Origin: Nostocales cyanobacterium LEGE 11386
Lineage (GTDB): Bacteria > Cyanobacteriota > Cyanobacteriia > Cyanobacteriales > Nostocaceae
Direction of reading: 5' to 3'
Length of the DNA: 59,319 bases
Assembly (NCBI GenBank): GCA_015207155.1
Contig: JADEXK010000038.1
Coordinates: 1-59,319, forward strand
A program made the position numbers and the translations under genes. Numbering within the stretch: position 1 is the stretch's first letter; the number at the start of each line of letters is the position of its first letter. The notes beneath the pieces were generated by a model, which was not told the DNA's origin, ran no database searches, and saw nothing but the letters and a program-made list of their open reading frames with translations. Positions 34,254 through 43,197 of the stretch are shown here, one piece after another.

Positions 34254-34979
34254 ATGTTAAACTTCGACTTGCCAAGGTACTTACCTTCTGCCGATGAACT
34301 ACCCGACTCTGATGAAACACCTGTGGACAATGAACTACAAGAACTAATACCAGGTTTATTAAAAGCAATTCTACTGTTACTTTGGGAAGAACGCATGGAT
34401 TGGTTCTTTGGGGTAGATATGGGTATTTATTATCACCCTGATAAACTAGCAATTGTTCCAGATGGATTTTTGAGTTTGGGGGTAGAACGGTTTTATGATG
34501 AGGAACTACGTCCCAGTTATGTGTTGTGGGATGAAAATGTTGTACCGATTTTGGTGTTAGAAGTAGTTTCCCCCAACTATCGCAAAGAATACAGTGATAA
34601 ATTAAATGAATATGCTGCTTTAGGTGTACTTTATTACGTCATTTATTCTTCTCGCCGTCGCCGTAAACCACGCTTAGAAGTACATAAGTTAGTTAATGGT
34701 AAATATGAATTACAACCAGGAAACCCTGTTTGGCTACCAGAAATTGGCTTAGGAATTGGTTGCGAAAGGGGAAACTATTGCGGTGTAACACGGGAATGGA
34801 TGTATTGGTACGACGAGTCAGGGAAGCGGTATCCCACACCACAAGAACAGATTAAACAAGCACAAGAACAGGCGCTACTTGCAGAACAACGCGCTCAACA
34901 AGAGGCGCAACGTGCCCAACAGTTAGCAGAACAATTAAGAGCTTTGGGTATAGACCCTGAGAATTTAGGATCAGGTTGA
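34254..34979 (+). CDS. Uma2 family (DUF820) endonuclease-fold protein
   Basis: Uma2/DUF820 proteins are very numerous in cyanobacteria and share a PD-(D/E)XK fold; a nuclease role is assumed but rarely shown. Here the core reads LAIVPDGFLS (Asp near residue 70), then VPILVLEVVSPNYRKEYSDK with the E-x-x-S block, and LGVLYYVIYS. The C-terminus is the usual glutamine/alanine heptad tail (EQRAQQEAQRAQQLAEQL) ending LRALGIDPENL. Start taken at the ATG at 34254; a GTG 12 bp upstream is possible. A paralogue lies at 37.9 kb. Confidence 0.88.
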   Translation: MLNFDLPRYLPSADELPDSDETPVDNELQELIPGLLKAILLLLWEERMDWFFGVDMGIYYHPDKLAIVPDGFLSLGVERFYDEELRPSYVLWDENVVPILVLEVVSPNYRKEYSDKLNEYAALGVLYYVIYSSRRRRKPRLEVHKLVNGKYELQPGNPVWLPEIGLGIGCERGNYCGVTREWMYWYDESGKRYPTPQEQIKQAQEQALLAEQRAQQEAQRAQQLAEQLRALGIDPENLGSG

Positions 34980-35017
34980 TATCGTGTCTGATGAAGAGTG
35001 CTGAGTAGGTAAAAGAC

Positions 35018-35998
35018 TTATGCTTGGATTAATATATTTTCTAATAACTTGACATTAGCATAGACTGTATCCATGTAAGGCGTAGGAACCTGAGTTAATC
35101 TGCCTAGTTCAATTACTGCCCCTAAAATAGCCTCCACCTCTGTGGGACGACCTGCTTCGATGTCTTGTAGCATAGAAGTTTTGTGAGCGCCAACTTTTTC
35201 CGCCCCATTGATACGCTGTTCTAGAGTGATCCCAAATTCAATGCCCAATTTCTCAGCAATCATTTGGGCTTCCGTCATCATTTGCTTTGCCAGGTCGCGG
35301 GTTAAGGGATATTGACAAATTTGCTCTAAAGTTGCGCGAGTTAAGGCACTGATAGGATTAAATGCTAAATTACCCCAAAGTTTTATCCAAATTTCTGTGC
35401 GAATTTGCGTCCTAATAGGGGCTTTGAATCCTGCACTTTTAAAGCTTTGGGCTAGTTGTTGAATGCGTTCAGTTTTGGAATTGTCGATTTCTCCTAAACT
35501 AAAGCGATCGCCTTCAATATGTTGAATTACTCCTGGGGCTGTCAAGGTGGTCGCTGGGTATACTACACAACCAATTACCCGGTCTACATCTATATTGGCA
35601 GCAATTGAATTATCTGGGTCAACAGCGTGAATTTGCTGCCTTTCATATTCACCGCCATGTTTGTAGAAATACCACCAAGGAATACCATTTTGGGCAGTGA
35701 CAACCATTGTATGAGAGTGGTAAAGCGATGATAACAAAGGAGCGATCGCAGGTAAACTCTGAGCCTTCACAGCCAGAACTACCACATCTTGCACACCAGC
35801 CTCAGTGATATCACTAGTCGCTAGAGAAGGAGTCACTACCTGAGTTGACCCATCTGCCATAATTAGCTCTAGTCCCTTGCTTTGAATAGCCTCCAAATGC
35901 CGACCACGGGCAATTAAAGTGACATCTTCTCCAGCTAGAGACAGTTTACCCCCCAAATAACCACCAATAGCACCAGCACCGACAATACAAATTTTCAT
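35018..35998 (-). CDS. panE: 2-dehydropantoate 2-reductase
   Basis: Reduces ketopantoate to pantoate with NADPH in coenzyme A synthesis. N-terminal MKICIVGAGAIGGYLGGKLS holds the dinucleotide loop (GAGAIG, residues 7-12) and VTLIARGRHLEAI the phosphate-binding Arg. The catalytic Lys lies in EIWIKLWGNLAFNPISALTR, followed by KTSMLQDIEAGRPTEVEAIL, a PanE hallmark. 326 aa. ApbA/PanE paralogues with other 2-keto substrates exist, but nearness to panB (2.7 kb, same strand) supports the pantothenate role. Confidence 0.9.
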   Translation of the reverse strand: MKICIVGAGAIGGYLGGKLSLAGEDVTLIARGRHLEAIQSKGLELIMADGSTQVVTPSLATSDITEAGVQDVVVLAVKAQSLPAIAPLLSSLYHSHTMVVTAQNGIPWWYFYKHGGEYERQQIHAVDPDNSIAANIDVDRVIGCVVYPATTLTAPGVIQHIEGDRFSLGEIDNSKTERIQQLAQSFKSAGFKAPIRTQIRTEIWIKLWGNLAFNPISALTRATLEQICQYPLTRDLAKQMMTEAQMIAEKLGIEFGITLEQRINGAEKVGAHKTSMLQDIEAGRPTEVEAILGAVIELGRLTQVPTPYMDTVYANVKLLENILIQA

Positions 35999-36379
35999 AT
36001 AATTCTTAACCCTGTTCTGTCACTTCCGGAAAACAATAATCGTAGCGAAACACTGGAACTTTTATCTCATCAAGCTTTGAGCTTTTCTTTTCTAATAAAA
36101 ACTAAAATTTGTAGCCAAAAACTGAAAAGTAAAGCTCCGAAAGGCTTTCAGCGATTGGGTTTTCCCAGTCTGACACAAGAGGGTTAATTCGGAATTAAAA
36201 GGGAACGGGGAACAGAAAAACTGGTGTTGCATAATTGTGAGATGATTTAGTTCACGCAGAGGCGCAGAGACGCAGAGAGAATCAGGAGTTTAAGATTTTA
36301 ATACATCAAATTTCGTTGCATTCTTCAGTAATGCCGAAAAACTTTCTCTTCACTCCCCCATCTTCCTACTCCCTATTCC
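35999..36379. other. 381-bp spacer with repeats
   Basis: Contains TTCACGCAGAGGCGCAGAGA (36253-36272), a dispersed cyanobacterial repeat, and STRR-like CTACTCCCTATTCCTTACTC at 36366-36400 running into the ligase stop. Nothing coding is supported. Confidence 0.6.
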
Positions 36380-37888
36380 TTACTCCCCACTCCCCAAATT
36401 AAGCAACTTAGCCATATTCAGCCGTTGTAATTTCCCAGTAGCGCCACGGGGTAATGCTTCTAAAATATGAATTTGCTTAGGTACTTTGAACTCTGCCAAG
36501 AGATTTGAGCAGTAGGATTTTAACTCCTGTTCATTAGTGTTACCCTTGAGGACAACAGCAGCATGAATTTCTTCCCCTAGGGATTTGTGAGGTACAGCAA
36601 ACGCTAAGGCTTCAGCCACCGCAGGATGACGCAGCAGCAAATCATCTATTTCCAAGGGCGAAATTTTCTCACCACCGCGATTAATTAGTTCTTTAATTCT
36701 GCCTGTAAGGTAAAGATAATTATCTGCATCTAACCTACCTTGATCACCAGTGCGAAACCAACCGTTAACGAAAGCAGTAGCGTTGGCTTGGGGGTTATTT
36801 TCATAGCCATCAACTACATTTGCTCCTTTCACCACTACTTCACCGAGACTACCTTGCGGAAGCAAATTGCCATCCTCATCCATAATTCCGACTTCCACTC
36901 CAAAACCATAGCCGACACTACCCGGTTTACGGACTTGAGGCGGTAAAGGATTAGAAGTCATCATGTGTGCAGCTTCAGTCATGCTGTAAGATTCCACCAC
37001 TGGTGCATTCAGAACTGCTTCCATTTGTTCAATAATTACTGGTGGTAGAGGCGCGCTGCTAGAACGAATGAAGCGGAATGTATTAGTTTTGATAATATCT
37101 TGATTACGACTGGCTCTAGCGAGAATCATTTGGTGCATAGTTGGTGCAGCAGAGTACCAAGTCGGTTTGTAGCGTTCAACTAATTTCCAGAATTCTAAAG
37201 CATTAAATCCAGTAGGACAGATGAATGTCCCTCCTGATGCTAAAGTTGCCAGCAGACATCCCACTAATCCATGAATGTGAAACAACGGCATGAGACATAA
37301 ATTAATGTCGTTGGCTGTGAGGTTATAGACACCGATGATATTGTGAGCAGAAGCGATCAGATTACGGTGTCGAATGGGAACTCGCTTAGGGCGGCTGGTG
37401 GTACCACTGGTATGCAGAATGATTGCCACATCATCAGCATTAGGGAAGGAAGAATGAGGGTTGTTTAGCGGCTGAGGAGTTCCCCTATTCAATTCCAGCC
37501 TTAATGTGCCGTCAAGATTAGTTATGGCACTGATTAACAGCATATCCGGTGTAGTCGCTGCGATCGCGGTTTCTTGAGTTCCCGGTAAGGTAATTAATGC
37601 TTTGGCTTGCAAGTCTTCGTAGTAAAAAGCAAATTCATCTTGTTTGTACCTGGGATTGAGGGGTGCAGCAGTACCACACATCGCAGCCGCAAGAAAGGCG
37701 ATCGCCATTGGGGAACCGTTGGCCATTGCAATGGCAATGCGATCGCCTCTACCCAAACCAAAGCTGTTTAACTGGGAAACCAAGGAAATGACATTTTCTC
37801 GTAATTGCTGATAGGTGAGAGTCGGTTGATCCGGTGTGCCCAAAGCTGGATGATTGTTTTCTTCGGCTAAAAGATCAAGTAAGTGCAT
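36380..37888 (-). CDS. Acyl-activating enzyme, oxalate-CoA-ligase-like
   Basis: ANL-superfamily adenylating enzyme that forms an acyl-AMP and then an acyl-CoA. Motifs: P-loop-like ILHTSGTTSRPKRVPIRH (near residues 160-177), SYSMTEAAHMM, the hinge and ATP site GWFRTGDQGRLD and YLYLTGRIKELINRGGEKIS, and the catalytic Lys in PRGATGKLQR at the end. Overall pattern matches the Pcs60/AAE3 oxalyl-CoA synthetase group better than fatty-acid ligases; this is inferred by recollection. Start is the ATG at 37888, not the TTG 18 bp upstream. It lies 38 bp after a uma2 gene. Confidence 0.85.
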   Translation of the reverse strand: MHLLDLLAEENNHPALGTPDQPTLTYQQLRENVISLVSQLNSFGLGRGDRIAIAMANGSPMAIAFLAAAMCGTAAPLNPRYKQDEFAFYYEDLQAKALITLPGTQETAIAATTPDMLLISAITNLDGTLRLELNRGTPQPLNNPHSSFPNADDVAIILHTSGTTSRPKRVPIRHRNLIASAHNIIGVYNLTANDINLCLMPLFHIHGLVGCLLATLASGGTFICPTGFNALEFWKLVERYKPTWYSAAPTMHQMILARASRNQDIIKTNTFRFIRSSSAPLPPVIIEQMEAVLNAPVVESYSMTEAAHMMTSNPLPPQVRKPGSVGYGFGVEVGIMDEDGNLLPQGSLGEVVVKGANVVDGYENNPQANATAFVNGWFRTGDQGRLDADNYLYLTGRIKELINRGGEKISPLEIDDLLLRHPAVAEALAFAVPHKSLGEEIHAAVVLKGNTNEQELKSYCSNLLAEFKVPKQIHILEALPRGATGKLQRLNMAKLLNLGSGE

Positions 37889-37926
37889 GTATTCAAGATT
37901 GATCAAAAGATTTATGCGGAAGTTAT

Positions 37927-38703
37927 TTAAGCGATCGCCTCAGGGTCAACACCTAACTCACGTAACTTAGCGGCTAATATTTCCGCGCGTTGGTGTTCCT
38001 GTTCCGCGCGTTGATGTTCCTGTTCCGCGCGTTGGCGTTCTTGTTCCGCTTGTTCTTGACTCCACAAAAGTAAATTTCCTGCTTGATCCCACCACCGCAG
38101 CCAATTCATAGTTTGGCATAGTCTTTCACCCTGCCAGATTCCTAGAAATAGCTCTAACTCAGGAATCCAGAAACGTCCATTGCTATCTGCTGACAGCAAA
38201 CTATATTGACCATTTTGCAAACACCGGATTTCTAAACTCGGTTCGTAGGGGTCGTAGGTGACGTAGGTAGGAACTTTAAGAATATGTTCATAAAAATAGA
38301 GTTTGCCATAGGGTGGAGTTGACCGGACTGATAGTTCTCCATTTTCTGTATCTGACAAAAATTCCATGACTACAGCAACCGCATCGCCTTCTAAATTTGG
38401 GGTATAACTACGACGAATTACACCTGCGGCTACAGGCTGTACTTGAGGTACATAAAACCAATCAGGTGCTTTGACAACAATTTTTTTGTTGACTGTGGCT
38501 ACCAGTCCAAAATTAGAGCCAATTAGCATTTGAGGTTGAATACGTTTTGTTGCTCCCAAAGCATCAGTAAGTGCTGCCGCCAAGGTAGGTTGTTGAATAT
38601 TTTCCACTGGATCGTCAGGTAAAATGTAGTCGGCTGGAAGTGCCTCCCAAGTAATATTTAGTTCTTTTTGAGTTTTTTGAGTAGGGTGAACTTGTAGAAC
38701 CAT
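37927..38703 (-). CDS. Uma2 family (DUF820) endonuclease-fold protein with heptad tail
   Basis: Second Uma2-type protein, 258 aa. The core has VVKAPDWFYVPQV (the acidic D of the PD motif), then AVAVVMEFLSDTENG and a YEHILKVPTYVTYDPYEPSL strand pair. The tail is three near-identical 7-residue units, AEQERQR / AEQEHQR / AEQEHQR, then ILAAKLRELGVDPEAIA, giving a coiled coil. Divergent from the 34.2-kb paralogue in its core (VMEF for LEVV). It lies 21 bp downstream of panB on the same strand and is likely co-transcribed with it. Confidence 0.85.
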   Translation of the reverse strand: MVLQVHPTQKTQKELNITWEALPADYILPDDPVENIQQPTLAAALTDALGATKRIQPQMLIGSNFGLVATVNKKIVVKAPDWFYVPQVQPVAAGVIRRSYTPNLEGDAVAVVMEFLSDTENGELSVRSTPPYGKLYFYEHILKVPTYVTYDPYEPSLEIRCLQNGQYSLLSADSNGRFWIPELELFLGIWQGERLCQTMNWLRWWDQAGNLLLWSQEQAEQERQRAEQEHQRAEQEHQRAEILAAKLRELGVDPEAIA

Positions 38704-38724
38704 AAAACTACTCCTAGTATTTAG

Positions 38725-39495
38725 TTAGGGAAACTTTCGTTCCCGCACTTCCCCAGCATAATCTTCTACAGCTTTGGTAATAGTCTCACGCAGATTTGTG
38801 TAAACTTTGGCAAATGGTGGTTGCTTTTCTGTCAGACCGAGGACATCTGAGGTAACTAACACCTGACCATCACAATTGACTCCCGCACCAATCCCAATTG
38901 TGGGAATATTCAATTTTTGTGTAATCTGCATTGCTAAATCTGCGGGAATATGCTCTAACACTATCGAAAATACACCTGCTTGTTCAAGGGCGATCGCTTC
39001 TTGGAAAATCCTCTCACCAGCTTCCTCAGTTTTCCCCTGTTGTCGCAGTCCCAGTTGATGAACTGATTGGGGTGTCAAACCTACATGACCCATGACTGGA
39101 ATTCCAGCTTGTACCAAACGCGCAATAGTTTCCACCATAGCTGGATAGCCACCTTCCAACTTCACCGCTTGAGCGCCCGTTTCCTTCAAGACTAAGCCAG
39201 CCGACTGCATTGCTTGTTGGAAGCTTTCTTGATAAGTCAAAAACGGCAAATCAACCACAACTAGAGCTTGTTTCACACCACGGCACACAGCTTTAGCATG
39301 GTAGAGCATTTCCTCTAGGGTAATTGGTAGTGTGGTTTGATACCCTAAAACAGCTGCCATCGAGTCCCCTACTAGGATTAAGTCTACCCCAGCCGCATCG
39401 ATCAGTTGGGCGATCGCATAATCCCAGGCGGTCAATGCTACGATTAAACGCCCTTGTTGTTTCCATTGAATTAATTGCTGGGTAGTGATTGCCAT
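38725..39495 (-). CDS. panB: 3-methyl-2-oxobutanoate hydroxymethyltransferase
   Basis: First committed step of pantothenate synthesis: adds a hydroxymethyl group from methylene-tetrahydrofolate to ketoisovalerate. A (beta/alpha)8 barrel with the metal-binding VDLILVGDSMAAVLGY near residue 35 and LPFLTYQESFQQAM with DLPF near 84. KLEGG lies near 113, PVMGHVGLTPQSVHQLGLRQQGK near 134, and TIGIGAGVNCDGQVLV with GAG near 195. 256 aa is typical. It heads a minus-strand run: panB, uma2, ligase. Confidence 0.96.
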   Translation of the reverse strand: MAITTQQLIQWKQQGRLIVALTAWDYAIAQLIDAAGVDLILVGDSMAAVLGYQTTLPITLEEMLYHAKAVCRGVKQALVVVDLPFLTYQESFQQAMQSAGLVLKETGAQAVKLEGGYPAMVETIARLVQAGIPVMGHVGLTPQSVHQLGLRQQGKTEEAGERIFQEAIALEQAGVFSIVLEHIPADLAMQITQKLNIPTIGIGAGVNCDGQVLVTSDVLGLTEKQPPFAKVYTNLRETITKAVEDYAGEVRERKFP

Positions 39496-39505
39496 CTTTT
39501 TAATT

Positions 39506-39593
39506 TAGGTGATAGGGGATAGGTGATAGGGGATAGAGGAGTGAAATGAGAAAAAATTTAGTTCTCTGTAACCTGTAACCTGTCCCCTATTCC
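39506..39593. repeat. STRR hairpin between panB and the propeller gene
   Basis: Tandem GTGATAGGGGATAG units (39509-39535) face CCTGTAACCTGTAACCTGTC then CCCTATTCCC, which are complementary and can form a long hairpin ending the propeller-gene transcript. Confidence 0.6.
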
Positions 39594-40748
39594 CTACTTA
39601 ACAGCCCGACTGAACGCCAAGTGAGGTTTTGCTTTTTCCATTTTGGGCATTAACCAAGCTAGACCTTCACTAGTACCGATCCATAATTTATTGCCGATGT
39701 TGGGCGCAAGGGCAAGAACTCGACTAGAAGGAAGTCCAGCAACTTCGTCTAATACAGCTCCTGTATTTGGATTTAATCGTAACAAACCATTGTGAGTTCC
39801 CACCCATACACTACCATCTTGGGCAAAGCTCACTGCTGTAACATTCCGTCCCCGCAGGCGAGTTACAGACCTCAGGACTGCACCAGTTTTTGGGTTAATC
39901 ACTAGCAAATTATTCGGCATTCCTGCCCAAATTAACCCTTCTGGACTAATGGCTAAAGCTTGTACTGTTGTCCCTGGTAACTCGTTAATCCGTTTTATGA
40001 TCATAGCGCTGGCAGTATTCACCCGCACTAGTCCATCCAGTGTGCCAATCCACAATTGACCTTCGGCATCTAAAGTCATGGCGTTGGCGCTAACCCCAGG
40101 CAACTTTTTTAATGTGGTCATAATTAAGCCTTGGTCAGGACTAATTAGAGCTAAACCATTATCAGTTCCCGCCCATAAATAGCCTCGCTTATCAATCAGC
40201 AGCGACAAAACCCGCTTGGAAGGCAAAAATAAATTCTGCGCTGTAATTTCACTAGTGCGGGGGTCTACTCGCTTGAGTCCCTCATAAGTCCCTACCCACA
40301 AGCGTCCCACTTTATCTTGGGCTAAATCACCAATGGCAATATTTGGTAAACTAACACGAGCTAAAATTTTGCCTGTGTTTGGGTCAATTCGCGATAATCC
40401 TCGCCAGGAACCCACCCAGAGATTACCTGTAAAATCGCCTAGTAGGTTGTTAACACGATAATCTGTTTCTATTGACCTCTCTTGGATTCCCCGTTCATCA
40501 GGTAAAGGGTCTACTCGCGGTGGTGGTGGTACAGCCGGATAAGAAGGGGTTAACTCGGATGAATCAATGTCAGGGGTTTTTTGTGGCGGCACACTAGTAC
40601 CTATTTTGTCTGCCCTTGCTGCATTTGTCATAGATACAATGCCAACGCTGGGCAAAGCTATTAACCCTAGAAATATAGAAGTAAGCAATAATTTAGTTTG
40701 CTTGTGAAACAATACCACGGTGACATTTCCTTTGGAGACAGTACTCAT
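39594..40748 (-). CDS. Exported beta-propeller (Reg_prop-like) protein
   Basis: The N-terminus (TKLLLTSIFLGLIALPSVGI then NAARA) is a signal peptide. A proline-rich linker (SYPAVPPPPRVDPLP) follows. From about residue 105 to 370 run seven repeats of the form G.LWVGT..GL.R.(D/N)P.TG, such as GNLWVGSWRGLSRIDPNTG and GSVWVGTHNGLLRLNPNTG, which build a seven-bladed propeller like the sensor parts of two-component regulator propellers. No kinase domain follows, so it is a free-standing periplasmic or lumenal propeller. Ligand unknown. Taken from the ATG at 40748. Confidence 0.85.
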   Translation of the reverse strand: MSTVSKGNVTVVLFHKQTKLLLTSIFLGLIALPSVGIVSMTNAARADKIGTSVPPQKTPDIDSSELTPSYPAVPPPPRVDPLPDERGIQERSIETDYRVNNLLGDFTGNLWVGSWRGLSRIDPNTGKILARVSLPNIAIGDLAQDKVGRLWVGTYEGLKRVDPRTSEITAQNLFLPSKRVLSLLIDKRGYLWAGTDNGLALISPDQGLIMTTLKKLPGVSANAMTLDAEGQLWIGTLDGLVRVNTASAMIIKRINELPGTTVQALAISPEGLIWAGMPNNLLVINPKTGAVLRSVTRLRGRNVTAVSFAQDGSVWVGTHNGLLRLNPNTGAVLDEVAGLPSSRVLALAPNIGNKLWIGTSEGLAWLMPKMEKAKPHLAFSRAVK

Positions 40749-41023
40749 AACCATTACCTAAACAGGCTGGCGGTTAATTTCAGTGTTCCCCTGGTAAGTG
40801 TGTTTTAAACGTCACCAATAAATTTTTTGGGATTGAGGACTGGGGAAGAGGCAGAGGAGGAAGAACTTATGTTAGTCTTGTCCCCTGCTGCCCTACTCCC
40901 TTACAATCAGAGTTTATTTTTGTAAATTATTCTTAACAAAATGTTTAAAACTTTATGTAATAACAAATTTAAATAAATAAGTTAAAAACTTTCAAAGAAT
41001 AACTTATCAAATTCTTGATATAT

Positions 41024-41039
41024 TGTGAGACAAGTTACA
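41024..41039 (+). promoter_or_regulatory. Candidate NtcA/BifA site upstream of rbcL
   Basis: TGTGAGACAAGTTACA is TGTG-N8-TACA, one base from the NtcA consensus TGTA-N8-TACA. Binding of NtcA (BifA) upstream of rbcL is known from Anabaena. The site lies about 500 bp before the start codon. Confidence 0.45.
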
Positions 41040-41213
41040 AATTACGTGGTGTGCAATTTCTTTTTCTTTCGCTTATCACTCTGCTGAATTTCTGTCAAGC
41101 AAATTCTTTCTTGGTTTGTTTCCCATTATTAGGGGACATATCAGGAATGCGGAGGTGGGAGTGCCTGTTAGCAAGCCCAATCCCCTAAAAAATCCCGATG
41201 TGTAGGGGGATAA

Positions 41214-41219
41214 TATAAT
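41214..41219 (+). promoter_or_regulatory. Candidate -10 box for rbcL
   Basis: TATAAT within GGGGGATAATATAATACC, no good -35 at 17 bp. It would give a leader of about 310 nt. Confidence 0.35.
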
Positions 41220-41537
41220 ACCTGCCGCAAAGCGCGGAGTTTTTGCAGGAAATACAAAAATTTAGCGGGGCAAGAGAAAGAGTTAAAAGAGAATTTTTAT
41301 TCATGGGATGAGGGAAAAGCAAAAGCGCGAGGTCTTGTACCTTTGCGTGAGGAAAAAATTTGTCATCAATTGTTTTGTTGCCAGAAAACCGCCACCCTCT
41401 GCCAAAAGTAACCTCTAACAAAAAGATTTTCCTGATTTTTCCCGCAATCAGTGAGGGGAAATCACGGGAGTGAGAGGAAGTTGCACAGAACGTGATTTGA
41501 TTAAGTAATTAAAGAGTGACTTCTTGGAAGGGAATTT

Positions 41538-42968
41538 ATGTCTTACGCTCAAACGAAGACCCAGAGCAAATCAGGGTATCAAGCCGGGGTTAAAGATTAC
41601 AGACTAACTTATTACACCCCAGATTACACACCTAAAGATACAGATATTCTTGCGGCATTCCGGATGACTCCCCAACCTGGAGTTCCCCCCGAAGAAGCAG
41701 GCGCGGCTGTAGCGGCTGAGTCTTCTACCGGTACTTGGACAACTGTGTGGACAGACTTGCTCACCGACCTAGACCGCTACAAAGGTCGTTGCTACGACAT
41801 CGAACCCGTTGCTGGTGAAGATAACCAATACATCTGCTACGTTGCTTATCCTCTAGACTTGTTCGAGGAAGGCTCCGTCACCAATATGTTGACCTCTATT
41901 GTCGGTAACGTATTTGGTTTTAAAGCTCTGCGGGCACTACGTTTGGAAGACTTGCGGATTCCGGTTGCTTACCTGAAGACCTTCCAAGGGCCTCCTCACG
42001 GTATTCAAGTTGAGCGTGACAAGTTAAACAAATATGGTCGTCCTTTGTTGGGTTGTACCATTAAACCCAAACTAGGTTTGTCTGCTAAGAACTACGGACG
42101 CGCTGTATATGAGTGTTTACGTGGTGGTTTGGACTTCACCAAAGACGACGAAAACATCAACTCTGCACCATTCCAAAGATGGCGCGATCGCTTCTTGTTT
42201 GTCGCAGAAGCCATCCACAAAGCACAAGCTGAAACCGGCGAAATCAAAGGTCACTACCTCAACGTTACCGCCCCCACTTGTGAACAAATGTTGCAACGGG
42301 CTGAGTTTGCAAAAGAACTCAAAATGCCCATCATTATGCACGACTACCTGACCGCAGGTTTCACCGCCAACACCACATTGGCTCGTTGGTGTCGTGATAA
42401 CGGCATTTTGCTGCACATTCACCGAGCAATGCACGCCGTAATCGACCGTCAAAAGAACCACGGTATTCACTTCCGTGTATTGGCTAAAACCCTGCGGATG
42501 TCTGGTGGTGACCACATTCACACCGGTACCGTAGTTGGTAAGTTGGAAGGTGAGCGTGGGATCACAATGGGCTTCGTTGACCTGTTGCGCGAAAACTACA
42601 TTGAGCAAGACAAGTCTCGCGGTATCTACTTCACCCAAGATTGGGCTTCTATGCCTGGTGTAATGGCAGTTGCTTCCGGTGGTATCCACGTATGGCACAT
42701 GCCCGCACTAGTCGAAATCTTCGGTGATGACTCCGTACTGCAATTCGGTGGTGGTACACTTGGTCACCCCTGGGGTAATGCACCTGGTGCAACCGCTAAC
42801 CGTGTAGCCTTAGAAGCTTGTATCCAAGCTCGTAACGAAGGTCGCAACTTGGCTCGTGAAGGTAACGACGTTATCCGCGAAGCTGCTAAGTGGAGTCCTG
42901 AACTGGCTGTTGCTTGCGAATTGTGGAAAGAAATCAAGTTCGAGTTCGAGGCCATGGATACTGTCTGA
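41538..42968 (+). CDS. rbcL: RuBisCO large subunit (form IB)
   Basis: Carboxylates ribulose bisphosphate in the carboxysome. The active-site Lys motif GGLDFTKDDENINS has the carbamylated lysine at residue 202 (spinach 201). TIKPK is at 174-178, the loop-6 region follows at GKLEGERGITMGFV, and HVWHMPALVEIFGDDSVLQF is present. 476 aa, form IB as in all beta-cyanobacteria. It is the first gene of rbcL-rbcX-rbcS. Expression probably uses the distal promoter region described above. Confidence 0.99.
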   Translation: MSYAQTKTQSKSGYQAGVKDYRLTYYTPDYTPKDTDILAAFRMTPQPGVPPEEAGAAVAAESSTGTWTTVWTDLLTDLDRYKGRCYDIEPVAGEDNQYICYVAYPLDLFEEGSVTNMLTSIVGNVFGFKALRALRLEDLRIPVAYLKTFQGPPHGIQVERDKLNKYGRPLLGCTIKPKLGLSAKNYGRAVYECLRGGLDFTKDDENINSAPFQRWRDRFLFVAEAIHKAQAETGEIKGHYLNVTAPTCEQMLQRAEFAKELKMPIIMHDYLTAGFTANTTLARWCRDNGILLHIHRAMHAVIDRQKNHGIHFRVLAKTLRMSGGDHIHTGTVVGKLEGERGITMGFVDLLRENYIEQDKSRGIYFTQDWASMPGVMAVASGGIHVWHMPALVEIFGDDSVLQFGGGTLGHPWGNAPGATANRVALEACIQARNEGRNLAREGNDVIREAAKWSPELAVACELWKEIKFEFEAMDTV

Positions 42969-42984
42969 TCCTCCGGTAACAAGT

Positions 42985-43190
42985 AAAAAGTTAAAAGGTG
43001 AGACAGCGCGGTCTTGGGGAGCCAGTCCGTTGGGCGGCTTAGCCGACTTAAAGGAACTGGCGTGGTTTCCCCCATGAGCGACTGGCGTAGACGCCGAAGG
43101 CGGCTTCTCGTAGAGTACCCGAAGGGTAGAAGAAATAATCATTCTTTCTCTTTACTTTTTACTTTTGCTTTTTACTTTTTATGGGCTGGG
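42985..43190. repeat. Repeat-filled rbcL-rbcX spacer
   Basis: Contains palindromic tracts such as GGGCGGCTTAGCCGACTTAA and GGCGTAGACGCCGAAGGCGG, then STRR-like TTTACTTTTTACTTTTGC repeats just before rbcX. The rbcLX spacer of Nostoc-type cyanobacteria is known for such variable repeats. Confidence 0.75.
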
Positions 43191-43197
43191 GTCAAAC

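Larger units (their letters stand above)
40749..41537 (+). promoter_or_regulatory. Long rbcL upstream region
   Basis: 789 bp without a believable gene between the divergent propeller gene and rbcL. A very AT-rich block (40915-41040) is followed by mixed sequence. It includes the candidate NtcA-type and -10 sites listed separately. The rbcL ATG is preceded by GGAAGGGA, a good ribosome site. Long leaders and distal starts are known for rbcL in Anabaena. Confidence 0.7.

Noticed and set aside
42117..42698. Long open frame of 193 codons on the minus strand inside rbcL
   Set aside because: It is fully antisense to the highly conserved rbcL; its existence follows from rbcL codon bias. Other antisense frames over rbcL and rbcX were dropped for the same reason.
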